NCBI RefSeq assembly: GCF_030698145.1
Contig: NZ_JAUYNW010000064.1
Coordinates: forward strand, 1-36,778
Direction of reading: 5' to 3'
DNA: 36,778 nt
Origin: Phenylobacterium sp.
GTDB taxonomy: Bacteria > Pseudomonadota > Alphaproteobacteria > Caulobacterales > Caulobacteraceae
Shown: positions 24,740-32,216 of the stretch, one piece after another
Position numbering within the stretch: the first letter of the stretch is position 1
How the letters are laid out: each line of letters begins with the position of its first letter
Made by a program: the position numbers and the translations under genes
Notes under the pieces: generated by a model
Databases searched by the model: none
What the model saw: the letters and a program-made list of their open reading frames with translations, nothing else
Told to the model about the DNA's origin: nothing

Positions 24740-26233
24740 TCAGACCCCCAGCTTCGCCTTCAGCAGTTGGTTCACGGTCCCTGGATTGGCCTTGCCGCCG
24801 GTGGCCTTCATGACCTGGCCGACGAACCAGCCGATGGCCTGGGGCTTTTCCTTCACCGAGGAGGCCTGGCCCGGATTGGCGGCGATCAGGTCCTCGATGA
24901 TCTTCTCCAGCGCCCCGGTGTCGGAGACCTGCTGCAGGCCCTGCTTCTCGACGATCTCGCGCGGGCGGCCTTCGCCGGCCCACATGCGCTCGAAAACGTC
25001 CTTGGCGATCTTGGAGGAGATGACCTCCTCCTCGATCAGCGCCACCAGCTCGGCGATGGCGTCGGGCTTCAGCGGGCTGTCGCCGATCTCCAGGTTGGCG
25101 GCGGTCAGCCGGGCGGCCAGTTCGTTGGTCACCCAGTTGGCGGTCAGCTTGGCGTCGCGGCCCTTGGCGGCTTCCTCGAAGAAGTCGGCCCGCGCCTGCT
25201 CGATGATCAGCACGCCGGCGTCATAGGCGCTCAGGCCGTACTGCGTCTGCAGGCGCGCCTTCTTGGCGTCCGGCAACTCGGGCAGACTTTCCTCGATCCG
25301 CTTCACCCAGGCGGGGTCCAGGTCCAGCGGCAGCAGGTCCGGATCGGGGAAGTAGCGATAGTCGTGCGCCTCTTCCTTCGAGCGCATGGAGCGGGTCTCA
25401 CCCTTCACCGGATCGAACAGGCGGGTCTCCTGGTCGATCTTGCCGCCGTCCTCCAGAATCTCGATCTGGCGGCGGGCCTCATACTCGATGGCCTGCTGGA
25501 TGAAGCGGTAGGAGTTGACGTTCTTGATCTCGCAGCGGGTGCCCAGGTGGCTGAAGCTGCCGGTCTCGCGGAACTTCTCGTAGTCGCCGGGACGGCAAAC
25601 CGAGACATTGACGTCGGCGCGCAGGTTGCCCTTTTCCATGTCGCCGTCGCAGGTGCCCAGATAGACCAGGATCGTGCGGACCTTCTTCACATAGGCCGCG
25701 GCTTCGGCCGACGAGCGCATGTCGGGCATCGACACGATCTCCATCAGCGCGGTGCCGGCCCGGTTCAGGTCCACATAGGTCGAGTTCGGGTCCTGGTCGT
25801 GCAGCAACTTGGCGGCGTCCTGCTCCAGGTGCAGCCGCTCGATCCGGACATTGAAAGTCGAACCGTCGTCGTGCTCGACGATGACCACGCCCTCGCCCAC
25901 GATCGGGTGCTTGTACTGGCTGATCTGATAGCCCTGCGGCAGGTCCGGATAGAAATAGTTCTTCCGGTCGAAATGGCTCTTCAGGTTGATCTGGGCCTGG
26001 AGACCCAGCCCCGTCTTCACCGCCTGCTCGACGCAGTGGCGGTTGATGACTGGCAGCATGCCGGGCATCGCCGCGTCCACTAGGCTGACCTGCTGGTTGG
26101 GCCCCGCGCCGAAGCCCACGGCCGCGCCGGAGAACAGCTTGGCGTGCGAGGCCACCTGGGCGTGGATCTCCAGGCCCAGAACCACTTCCCACGGGCCGGT
26201 GCGGCCCTCGATCAACTTGGACGTATCGCTCAT
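24740..26233 (-). CDS. gatB: Asp-tRNA(Asn)/Glu-tRNA(Gln) amidotransferase subunit B
   Basis: A 497-residue tRNA-binding and kinase subunit of GatCAB, which converts Glu-tRNA(Gln) and Asp-tRNA(Asn) to Gln- and Asn-tRNA. Diagnostic segments are [51 protein letters not shown], and [20 protein letters not shown] followed by the [20 protein letters not shown] region. The C-terminal YqeY-like/tail domain (about 350-497) ends [18 protein letters not shown]. Length is normal. It lies 1.9 kb from gatCA on the same strand with an opposing block between, so it probably has its own promoter. Confidence 0.97.
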   Translation of the reverse strand: MSDTSKLIEGRTGPWEVVLGLEIHAQVASHAKLFSGAAVGFGAGPNQQVSLVDAAMPGMLPVINRHCVEQAVKTGLGLQAQINLKSHFDRKNYFYPDLPQGYQISQYKHPIVGEGVVIVEHDDGSTFNVRIERLHLEQDAAKLLHDQDPNSTYVDLNRAGTALMEIVSMPDMRSSAEAAAYVKKVRTILVYLGTCDGDMEKGNLRADVNVSVCRPGDYEKFRETGSFSHLGTRCEIKNVNSYRFIQQAIEYEARRQIEILEDGGKIDQETRLFDPVKGETRSMRSKEEAHDYRYFPDPDLLPLDLDPAWVKRIEESLPELPDAKKARLQTQYGLSAYDAGVLIIEQARADFFEEAAKGRDAKLTANWVTNELAARLTAANLEIGDSPLKPDAIAELVALIEEEVISSKIAKDVFERMWAGEGRPREIVEKQGLQQVSDTGALEKIIEDLIAANPGQASSVKEKPQAIGWFVGQVMKATGGKANPGTVNQLLKAKLGV

Positions 26234-26284
26234 GGGGGCTTACTAGCGCCGGTCGCGTGGAAGCGGAAGCGGCGTGCGCGATAT

Positions 26285-26298
26285 CCCTTGCGCAAGGG
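26285..26298. promoter_or_regulatory. Perfect 14-bp palindrome in the gatB/exported-protein divergent region
   Basis: CCCTTGCGCAAGGG is fully self-complementary and lies 52 bp upstream of the gatB start and 55 bp upstream of the exported-protein start, the usual place for an operator. With no loop it suits protein binding better than an RNA hairpin. The regulator is unknown. Confidence 0.4.
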
Positions 26299-26353
26299 CC
26301 GGAAGACAGGCGAAATCCGCCCCTCAAGACTACTCGGGGACTAGGAAACACCC

Positions 26354-26668
26354 ATGAACAAGATGCTCACCGCGAGCCTCGTCGGCTTCTCGCTCTCGTT
26401 CGGCGCGCTCGCCGCCGCTCCCGCCCTGGCGCAGGACGCCGCCGCGACCCCCGCCGCCGCCTCGGTGGAAAAGACCCCGGTCATGGACCTGGTCGCCAAT
26501 CCGGCCACCAAGGCCGTGGTCGACAAGCACATCCCGCAGCTGGCCAGCCACCCGGCCTATGATCAGTTCAAGGAAATGACCTTGAAGCAGCTGCAGCCGC
26601 TGTCGCAGGGCGCGATCACCGACGAGATGCTGACCGCCGTGCAGGCCGATTTCGACAAAACGAAGTAG
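26354..26668 (+). CDS. Small exported alpha-helical protein, function unknown
   Basis: A 104-residue protein with a clear Sec signal peptide (MNKMLTASLVGFSLSFGALA, then APALAQ, cleavage before DAA near residue 28). The mature part has an Ala/Thr-rich linker and two to three amphipathic helices (DLVANPATKAVVDKHIPQLA, then DQFKEMTLKQLQPL and TDEMLTAVQADFDK). AGGA is 7 bp before the ATG and a strong terminator follows, so it is monocistronic and probably well expressed. The helical part looks like the tail found on some exported alphaproteobacterial hydrolases, but here it stands alone. No enzyme motif is seen. Confidence 0.82.
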   Translation: MNKMLTASLVGFSLSFGALAAAPALAQDAAATPAAASVEKTPVMDLVANPATKAVVDKHIPQLASHPAYDQFKEMTLKQLQPLSQGAITDEMLTAVQADFDKTK

Positions 26669-26690
26669 GACGGATCGCCGTCGAACTACG

Positions 26691-26721
26691 AAAACCCCCG
26701 GCCGCTCGGCGGGGGTTTTTT
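26691..26721 (+). terminator. Strong Rho-independent terminator
   Basis: AAAACCCCCG (26691-26700) pairs with CGGGGGTTTT (26710-26719) and ends in a run of six T. It lies 22 bp after the exported-protein stop. The flanking A- and T-runs could let it work in both directions. Confidence 0.9.
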
Positions 26722-26844
26722 GTCGCCCTCTTCCCGACCACGACGCGGCAACCTTGGACCGGGCCAGGACGTTTAACCCGCAAGGCCGGTCCCGACGCAA
26801 CGGACGCCGGGGCGTCCGCGCCTCGCGAGTAGAAGGCAGGTCCC

Positions 26845-27762
26845 ATGCGACAGGCCAGCGGCGTTCCAGCAACCTTGTTCTTCCTCACCTCCGCCCTGGG
26901 CGCGGGAGCCGCCTATCTGGCCTATGCCGGCTCGGGCGTGACGGCGGCCATCTGGGTCGAGGGCCTCTTCCTGCTAGGCGCCGTGCTGGTGGGAACCGCG
27001 ACCAAGATCGCCAGCCAGTGGGAGCGGGCGGTGGTTCTACGTCTGGGACGTTTCCAGGGCCTGAAGGGACCAGGACTGTTCTTGATCATCCCCATCGTCG
27101 ACGCCATCGCCTACTGGATCGACATCCGCGTGATCACTTCGTCGTTCAAGGCCGAGAAGACCCTCACCAAGGACACCGTTCCGGTGGATGTGGACGCGGT
27201 GCTGTTCTGGAAGGTGGTCGATCCGCAGAAGGCCGCGCTGGACGTCGAGGACTATGGCAACGCCATCTCCTGGGCCTCGCAGACCGCCCTGCGCGACGTA
27301 ATCGGCAAGACCATGCTGGCCGACATGCTGGAGGGCCGCGAAAAGATCAGCCGGGAGCTGGGCCGGATCATCGACGAACGCAGCCAGCCCTGGGGCGTCA
27401 ACGTCATCTCGGTCGAACTGAAGGACGTGCTCATCCCCGCATCCCTGGAAGACGCCATGTCGATGCAGGCCCAGGCCGAGCGCGAGCGCCAGGCGCGGAT
27501 CATCCTGGGCGACTCCGAACGCCAGGTCGCCGAGAAGTTCAAGGAAGCGGCGAGCACCTACGCCGACGATCCCACGGCCTTCCACCTGCGGGCCATGAAC
27601 ATGCTCTACGAGGGCCTCAAGCAGAACTCGACCATTGTCGTCGTGCCGTCGACGGCGGTGGAGACCATGAATTTGGGCGGTCTGGCGGGAACCACGGCGC
27701 TCGCCCTGCAACTCGCAAAGGCCCGCGAACCCAAATCTGCCGTCGTGCGGCCGGCCGCCTGA
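26845..27762 (+). CDS. Slipin (stomatin/SPFH-band 7 membrane protein)
   Basis: A 305-residue SPFH-family protein. Two hydrophobic stretches at the N-terminus (about 8-28 and 32-52) form the membrane anchor. The band 7 domain (about 55-245) includes SQWERAVVLRLGRFQGLKGPG (split by its turn), IDIRVITSSF, the TVPVDVDAVLFWKV strand and WGVNVISVELKDVLIP. A coiled coil (AQAERERQARIILGDSERQ) follows. Slipins scaffold membrane microdomains and often sit beside an NfeD protease partner; none is seen here, and the gene is instead followed 21 bp later by a 109-residue unknown. It likely oligomerises at the inner membrane. Length is somewhat above the core slipin because of the tail. Confidence 0.92.
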   Translation: MRQASGVPATLFFLTSALGAGAAYLAYAGSGVTAAIWVEGLFLLGAVLVGTATKIASQWERAVVLRLGRFQGLKGPGLFLIIPIVDAIAYWIDIRVITSSFKAEKTLTKDTVPVDVDAVLFWKVVDPQKAALDVEDYGNAISWASQTALRDVIGKTMLADMLEGREKISRELGRIIDERSQPWGVNVISVELKDVLIPASLEDAMSMQAQAERERQARIILGDSERQVAEKFKEAASTYADDPTAFHLRAMNMLYEGLKQNSTIVVVPSTAVETMNLGGLAGTTALALQLAKAREPKSAVVRPAA

Positions 27763-27783
27763 CCCCTACCGAAGGAGCAAACC

Positions 27784-28113
27784 ATGAACGTGTTCATTCT
27801 GTTCGCGGGCAGCGGTCCGCTAGTGATCCTCACCTCGCATGCCTCGATCGAGGACTCCGCTCTGCTGGAGAAGCTCGCCGCCAAGGGCGTCGACAAGTTC
27901 CTCGCCTATAGTGTCCCGTTATCCCTGGCCAAGGCGCGCTACGGCATGCACTTCGATATCGTCGCCCGCGGCCTTTCGGAGACCGACGACCTGCGGGTGT
28001 TGGATTTCGACGGCGCGCGGGCCTTCCGCCTGTTCAGCTTCAGGGAGATGACCGGGCCGTTCGTCTACGAGGCCGCGACGCCGCCTCGCGTAGGGTCGCT
28101 GGCGGCCGCGTAG
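27784..28113 (+). CDS. Conserved-looking small protein co-transcribed with slipin, function unknown
   Basis: A 109-residue protein with a strong AAGGAG site 6 bp before the ATG, 21 bp after slipin. No signal peptide is convincing, although the first strand (MNVFILFAGSGPLVILTSH) is hydrophobic. The rest alternates short helices and strands (SALLEKLAAKGVDKFLAYSV, FDIVARGLSETDDLRVLDFD, RAFRLFSF), a compact alpha/beta protein. I do not recognise a family. The spacing suggests a partner of the slipin. Confidence 0.72.
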   Translation: MNVFILFAGSGPLVILTSHASIEDSALLEKLAAKGVDKFLAYSVPLSLAKARYGMHFDIVARGLSETDDLRVLDFDGARAFRLFSFREMTGPFVYEAATPPRVGSLAAA

Positions 28114-28129
28114 CGACGGCGCGCCGCGA

Positions 28130-28156
28130 GGCTCCTCCTCGTCACGGGAGGGAGCC
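28130..28156. terminator. Hairpin between convergent genes, possible terminator
   Basis: GGCTCC (28130-28135) pairs with GGAGCC (28151-28156), with weaker pairing inside. It sits in the 54-bp gap between the convergent 109-residue gene and gatA. There is no T-run on either side, so intrinsic termination is uncertain. Confidence 0.3.
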
Positions 28157-28167
28157 CCTCGACGGCC

Positions 28168-29640
28168 TCACCACCACTTGGCGGGCCGGGCGCGGAAGTC
28201 GGCGGCCTTTTCGATGGCTCCGCCCAGGGAGAACAGCGTCCCCTCGTCCAGCGCCTTGCCGATCAGCTGCAGGCCGAGCGGCAGACCCTTGGCGTCCAGC
28301 CCGGCCGGGATGCTCATGCCGGGCAGGCCGGCCAGGTTCACCGTCACCGTGAAGATGTCGTTCAGGTACATGGCCACCGGATCGTCGGCGTTCTCGCCCA
28401 GCCCGAAGGCGGCCGAGGGCGCGGTCGGGGTCAGCAGGGCGTCGACCTTCTGAAAGGCCTGATCGAAGTCGTCGGCGATGCGGCGGCGGACCTTCAGGGC
28501 CTTGAGGTAGTAGGCGTCGTAATAGCCGGCCGACAGCACATAGGTGCCGATCAGGATGCGGCGCTTGACCTCGGCCCCAAAGCCCGCGGCGCGAGTGTTC
28601 TCATAGGTCTCGGTGAGGTTGGCGCCGTCCTTCCGCAGCCCGAATCGCATCCCGTCATAGCGGGCGAGGTTCGACGAGGCTTCGGCCGGGGCCACGATGT
28701 AATAGGCCGGCAGGGCGTATTTCGTGTGCGGCAGGGAGACCTCGACGATCTCGCAGCCGGCCTCCTTCAACCAGGCGATCCCCTGCTCCCACAGTTTCTC
28801 GATCTCGGCGGGCATGCCGTCGACGCGGTATTCCTTCGGGATGCCGATCCGCAGCCCCTTCACCGACTTGCCGACGAAGCTGGCGAAGTCCGGAACCTCG
28901 ACGTCCAGGCTGGTGGAGTCCTTCACGTCGTGGCCGGCCATGGACTTCAATAGGATCGCCGCGTCCTCGACGGTCTTGGCGATCGGTCCCGCCTGGTCCA
29001 GCGACGAGGCGAAGGCCACCACGCCCCAACGCGAGCAGCGGCCATAGGTCGGCTTGATGCCCACCGTGCCGGTGAACGAGGCCGGCTGGCGGATCGAGCC
29101 GCCGGTGTCGGTAGCCGTCGCGCCCAGGCAGAGTTCGGCCGCCACCGCCGCGGCCGAGCCGCCCGAGGAGCCGCCGGGCGTCAGCTTGGCGTTGCCGCCT
29201 TCCGAACGCCACGGATTGACCACCGGACCGAAGGCCGAGGTCTCATTGGACGAGCCCATGGCGAACTCGTCCATGTTCAGCTTGCCCAGCATCACCGCCC
29301 CGTCGCGCCACAAGTTGGCGGTGACGGTGGACTCGTAGGTCGGCACGAAGTTGCCCAGGATGTTCGACCCGGCCGTCGAGCGGACGCCCTCGGTGCAGAA
29401 CAGGTCCTTGATCCCAAGCGGTGCGCCGTCCAGGGCGCCGGCCTGCCCCTTCGCCCGACGGGCGTCGGAGGCCTTGGCCATCTCGAGGGCCTTCTCGGGC
29501 GTCTCCAGGACATAAGCGTTGAGCGAGCGGGCGGCTTCCACGGCGCTCACATGGGCGGCGGTCAGCTCCTCGGAGGAGAACGACTTGTCGGCGAGGCCGT
29601 CGAGGGCGGCCTTCAGGGTCAGCGAGGTGAGCGCGGTCAT
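28168..29640 (-). CDS. gatA: Asp-tRNA(Asn)/Glu-tRNA(Gln) amidotransferase subunit A (glutaminase)
   Basis: A 490-residue amidase-signature subunit that releases ammonia from glutamine for GatB. The Ser-cis-Ser-Lys triad is visible: Lys78 ([10 protein letters not shown]), Ser158 ([16 protein letters not shown]) and Ser182 ([14 protein letters not shown]). Family segments [20 protein letters not shown] and [16 protein letters not shown] are intact. Length is normal. The ATG directly follows the gatC stop with no gap (29640/29641), so the pair is translated together. Confidence 0.97.
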   Translation of the reverse strand: MTALTSLTLKAALDGLADKSFSSEELTAAHVSAVEAARSLNAYVLETPEKALEMAKASDARRAKGQAGALDGAPLGIKDLFCTEGVRSTAGSNILGNFVPTYESTVTANLWRDGAVMLGKLNMDEFAMGSSNETSAFGPVVNPWRSEGGNAKLTPGGSSGGSAAAVAAELCLGATATDTGGSIRQPASFTGTVGIKPTYGRCSRWGVVAFASSLDQAGPIAKTVEDAAILLKSMAGHDVKDSTSLDVEVPDFASFVGKSVKGLRIGIPKEYRVDGMPAEIEKLWEQGIAWLKEAGCEIVEVSLPHTKYALPAYYIVAPAEASSNLARYDGMRFGLRKDGANLTETYENTRAAGFGAEVKRRILIGTYVLSAGYYDAYYLKALKVRRRIADDFDQAFQKVDALLTPTAPSAAFGLGENADDPVAMYLNDIFTVTVNLAGLPGMSIPAGLDAKGLPLGLQLIGKALDEGTLFSLGGAIEKAADFRARPAKWW

Positions 29641-29928
29641 CTATTCCACCACCTTCGGCACGACGAAGAAGCCATTGATGGTCTTGGGCGCGTTAGACAG
29701 CACCTTGGCCGGATCGCCGCCCTCGGTGACCACGTCCTCGCGCATCGGCGCGGGCATGTGGACGGCCGAGGTCATGGGCTCGACACCGTCGGTGTCCACC
29801 TCGGCGAGCTGTTCGATCCACGTCATGATGCCGTTCAGCTCGTTGGCCAGAGCCTCCAGCTTTTCCTCGGGCTCGGCGATCCGCGCGAGCCTCGCGACCT
29901 TACGGACGGTCGCGGCGTCGATGGCCAT
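29641..29928 (-). CDS. gatC: Asp-tRNA(Asn)/Glu-tRNA(Gln) amidotransferase subunit C
   Basis: A 95-residue GatC, the small subunit that wraps GatA and stabilises the complex. It has the usual N-terminal helix (VRKVARLARIAEPEEKLEAL), then LNGIMTWIEQLAEVDTDGVEP, and the C-terminal strand NGFFVVPKVVE that packs on GatA. A GAGGAGGG ribosome site precedes the ATG. It is the first gene of gatCA. Length is typical. Confidence 0.96.
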   Translation of the reverse strand: MAIDAATVRKVARLARIAEPEEKLEALANELNGIMTWIEQLAEVDTDGVEPMTSAVHMPAPMREDVVTEGGDPAKVLSNAPKTINGFFVVPKVVE

Positions 29929-29997
29929 GGGGCCCTCCTCAATCTCTGAGGCCTGCCCTAGCCGTGCGCGCCCGCCTTTGACAAGTGATCCCTCGCC

Positions 29998-30366
29998 TCA
30001 AGCCGCGGCGAGACGGCCTTCCAGTTCGTCCAGGCCGGCCACGAACCAGACATGGCGGCCGCGGTTGGACTCGTAGACGAAGTCGCGCAGGGGCGTGCTC
30101 CTGGCCACGTGGCGCGAGATGTCTCCCACCACGGCGAGCCCGATCCCATAGTTGACGAACTTCTGGATCACCTCGCCGGCGATGCGCGTGGAGAGCACGA
30201 AGAAGTCCTCGCCCAGCCGCTCGGCCGGGAGCGCCACCCAGCCGACACCGGCGCCCAGCGCGTCGCCGATCAGGTCCACAGCGTCGCGGTCGCTGCGCAT
30301 CGGCGGGCCATCGAGCCCGAAGACCAGCACCTGGACGCCGCGCATTTCCTGCAAGACGCCGCTCAC
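29998..30366 (-). CDS. DUF4180 family protein
   Basis: A 122-residue soluble protein matching the DUF4180 pattern: SDRDAVDLIGDALGAGVGWV, then LPAERLGEDFFVLSTRIAGE, VIQKFVNYGIGLAVVGDIS, and FVYESNRGRHVWFV. The family is uncharacterised. I start at the GTG at 30366, which overlaps the hydrolase stop as GTGA (30363-30366), so translation is coupled; an ATG at 30345 would remove seven residues. It is the third gene of a regulator-hydrolase-DUF4180 operon. No catalytic motif is evident. Confidence 0.83.
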   Translation of the reverse strand: MSGVLQEMRGVQVLVFGLDGPPMRSDRDAVDLIGDALGAGVGWVALPAERLGEDFFVLSTRIAGEVIQKFVNYGIGLAVVGDISRHVARSTPLRDFVYESNRGRHVWFVAGLDELEGRLAAA

Positions 30367-31217
30367 GACGCCCCTCGCAGGAAATCGTAGATCGCCTCGG
30401 CCTGGCCCGGCAGGACGTGACGCCCCTCCGGCAGGTAGCGGACCTCGGCGCGTGGAACGTGCGCCGCCAGTCGCCGTCGGGTGCCTTCGGAGTCCAGCAG
30501 AACGTCCTTGCCGCCGACGATCGCCAGGACCGGCATGGTCAGGCGAGCCAGGGCGGCGTCGCAGAAGGCCGGGATCTTGAGCGGACGCGGGCGCGTGCTG
30601 GTCGCGACCAGGGTCATGAAGGCTACGAAGCCCTGCGCCGCCGGCGGCACGTCGCCGAACGACGAACCGAACACCATCTGGTGCAGCTTCTTCTGGCCCC
30701 ACTTGCCCAGGAACAACAGGGGCAGCGCCTTGAGCAGCAGGTTCTTCTGGGCGCCCACCCCCGCCGGGCACAGCACCGCCAGCCGCTCGATCCGTTCCGG
30801 CCGGCGCGTCGCATAGTCCAGGGCCAGCCAGCCGCCCAGGGAGACGCCGACCAGCCGGGCCCGGTCGACTCCGAGCGCCGCCATCACCTCATCCAGCCAC
30901 GTGACATAGGCCTCCGAACCCAGCGGCGGGCGCACCGGCGCGCTGAACCCGGCGTCGCCCGGTACGTCCACCGAATAGACGCGGAAGCTCTGCGACCAGA
31001 GGGCGCTGTCGAACATCCAGGTCGCCGCGTTGGCCTGGGCCCCGTGGAAGGCCAGGAGCGGCGGGGCGTCCTTGGGCCCGCAGGCGACCACGAAGGTCTC
31101 GCCCTGGGATGTCGCGATCCGCAGTTCCTCCTTGGCGACCGGCCAGGCGTCCAGGATCGCGCGATAGCCGGCTTCCACGGTCTCTTTCGCGGCCTGCGAC
31201 TTGTAGATCTCGCTCAT
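30363..31217 (-). CDS. Alpha/beta hydrolase
   Basis: A 284-residue alpha/beta-fold hydrolase. The nucleophile elbow is GVSLGG (Ser126), the acid is probably Asp238 or Asp242 (GGKDVLLD), and the base is His267 (EGRHVLPG). The oxyanion-side strand PPLLAFHGAQANAATW and VDVPGDAGFSAP are typical of esterase/lipase-like members. A cap region (about 150-210) is Lys/Phe-rich. There is no signal peptide. It overlaps the HTH gene upstream (ATGA, 31214-31217) and the DUF4180 gene downstream. The substrate is not predictable; it might be a small ester or lactone. Confidence 0.9.
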   Translation of the reverse strand: MSEIYKSQAAKETVEAGYRAILDAWPVAKEELRIATSQGETFVVACGPKDAPPLLAFHGAQANAATWMFDSALWSQSFRVYSVDVPGDAGFSAPVRPPLGSEAYVTWLDEVMAALGVDRARLVGVSLGGWLALDYATRRPERIERLAVLCPAGVGAQKNLLLKALPLLFLGKWGQKKLHQMVFGSSFGDVPPAAQGFVAFMTLVATSTRPRPLKIPAFCDAALARLTMPVLAIVGGKDVLLDSEGTRRRLAAHVPRAEVRYLPEGRHVLPGQAEAIYDFLRGAS

Positions 31218-31627
31218 CGGTAGGCCTCCGCCCAGAAGCCGATCAGCTTCAGCAGGTCGCGGGTGACGTCGAGGCCGCCCACCAGGATGATCTTCAACCG
31301 CCGGCGTTCGCGGTCGTGGATGGTCTCGGCCCGCATCGGCGGTTCGCCGGCGCCGCGGGTGTTCATCGTGCCCATCAAGGCGTTGGTCATGCGGATGGCG
31401 GCGTCCAGGTCGACGCCGTCGATCTCCACGATGCTGGAGACCTCCACATGCCGGCCAGCCGGCGCCGGCTGGCCGGTGAAGGCCTCCAGGTCGGCGCGGG
31501 CGATCCGGTATTGCTTGCCGATGCGCACGGCGCTGAGCCGGCCCTCCCGGATGTAGCCGCGGACGGTCCGCACATGGAGGCCCAGCCGCTCGGCGACCTG
31601 TTCGACGGAATACAGCTCTTGCGACAT
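31214..31627 (-). CDS. HTH DNA-binding protein (excisionase/MerR-like) with C-terminal effector region
   Basis: A 137-residue protein. Residues 5-50 form an excisionase-type helix-turn-helix (LYSVEQVAERLGLHVRTVRG, then YIREGRLSAVRIGKQYRI and ARADLEAFTG). The C-terminal half (about 60-137) has a beta-alpha-beta region around VEVSSIVEIDGVDLDAAIRM and RLKIILVGGLDVTRDLLKLI, perhaps a sensing or dimer domain. AGGA is 8 bp before the ATG. It is the first gene of the operon with the hydrolase and DUF4180 protein, so it probably regulates them. No phage genes are near, so it is not acting as a phage Xis. Confidence 0.85.
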   Translation of the reverse strand: MSQELYSVEQVAERLGLHVRTVRGYIREGRLSAVRIGKQYRIARADLEAFTGQPAPAGRHVEVSSIVEIDGVDLDAAIRMTNALMGTMNTRGAGEPPMRAETIHDRERRRLKIILVGGLDVTRDLLKLIGFWAEAYR

Positions 31628-31664
31628 GGCGCGATTCCTGAGGAAGCATTACGCAAACTTCCCT

Positions 31665-31687
31665 ATCATACCCTATACGTCGGTCAA
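31665..31687 (-). promoter_or_regulatory. Putative promoter of the HTH-hydrolase-DUF4180 operon
   Basis: On the minus strand TTGACC (31687-31682), 11 bp, then TATGAT (31670-31665); this spacing fits the short-spacer housekeeping promoters described in Caulobacter. On the plus strand CCCTAT occurs twice exactly 10 bp apart (31661 and 31671), so two sites face the same side of the helix over the -10, suitable for autoregulation by the HTH protein. Confidence 0.38.
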
Positions 31688-31739
31688 TACATGCGTTTTC
31701 GTCGCTTCGCGCGTCCCTCCGGCCCGGCTATGGAAATCC

Positions 31740-32216
31740 ATGGCCGTCGTCGATCTCACTGAACTCCCCGCCCTCCTGCCGCGCTACGGCGCCCTGGTCG
31801 GTCTGGACCTGGGCGAGAAGACCATCGGGGTAGCGGTGTCCGACCCCACGCGCACGGTGGCTAGCCCACTGACCCTGATCCGCAAGACCAAGTTCACCGA
31901 CGACGCCAAGGCGCTGTTCAAGGTGATTGACGGCCGCGAGGTGGCCGGGATCGTCGTCGGCTTGCCGGTCAACATGGACGGGACCGAGGGCGTCCGCTGC
32001 CAGTCCAACCGCGCCTTCGCCCGCAATCTGCTGCGGCTGCGCGCCCATCTGATCATCGCCTTCTGGGACGAGCGGATGTCGACCATGGCCGTCAACCGCT
32101 TCCTGATCGACGAGGCCGACATCAACCGCGCCCGCCGCGCCGAGGTGGTGGACAAGATGGCGGCGGGCTGGATCCTCCAGGGCGCACTGGAGCGCCTGAT
32201 GAACCTCAAGACCTAG
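31740..32216 (+). CDS. ruvX: RuvX/YqgF family putative Holliday-junction resolvase / pre-16S rRNA nuclease
   Basis: A 158-residue RNase H-fold protein. The first acidic residue is Asp23 in VGLDLGEKTIGVAVSD. VVGLPVNMDGTEG, then WDERMSTMAVNRFL and the C-terminal DKMAAGWILQGAL give the remaining YqgF signature. The family matures 16S rRNA 5' ends and was first described as a resolvase. The ATG at 31740 starts a normal-length protein; upstream reading is Arg/Ser-rich leader without support. Its TAG overlaps the stop of the convergent carotenoid oxygenase (CTAG, 32213-32216). Confidence 0.93.
   Translation: MAVVDLTELPALLPRYGALVGLDLGEKTIGVAVSDPTRTVASPLTLIRKTKFTDDAKALFKVIDGREVAGIVVGLPVNMDGTEGVRCQSNRAFARNLLRLRAHLIIAFWDERMSTMAVNRFLIDEADINRARRAEVVDKMAAGWILQGALERLMNLKT

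Noticed and set aside
28168..29928. Split gatB and gatCA as an unusual rearrangement
   Set aside because: Separation of gatB from gatCA by a few genes is common in alphaproteobacteria.
31214..31627. Excisionase-type HTH as evidence of a prophage
   Set aside because: It is embedded in a coupled operon with a hydrolase and DUF4180; no phage genes are near.
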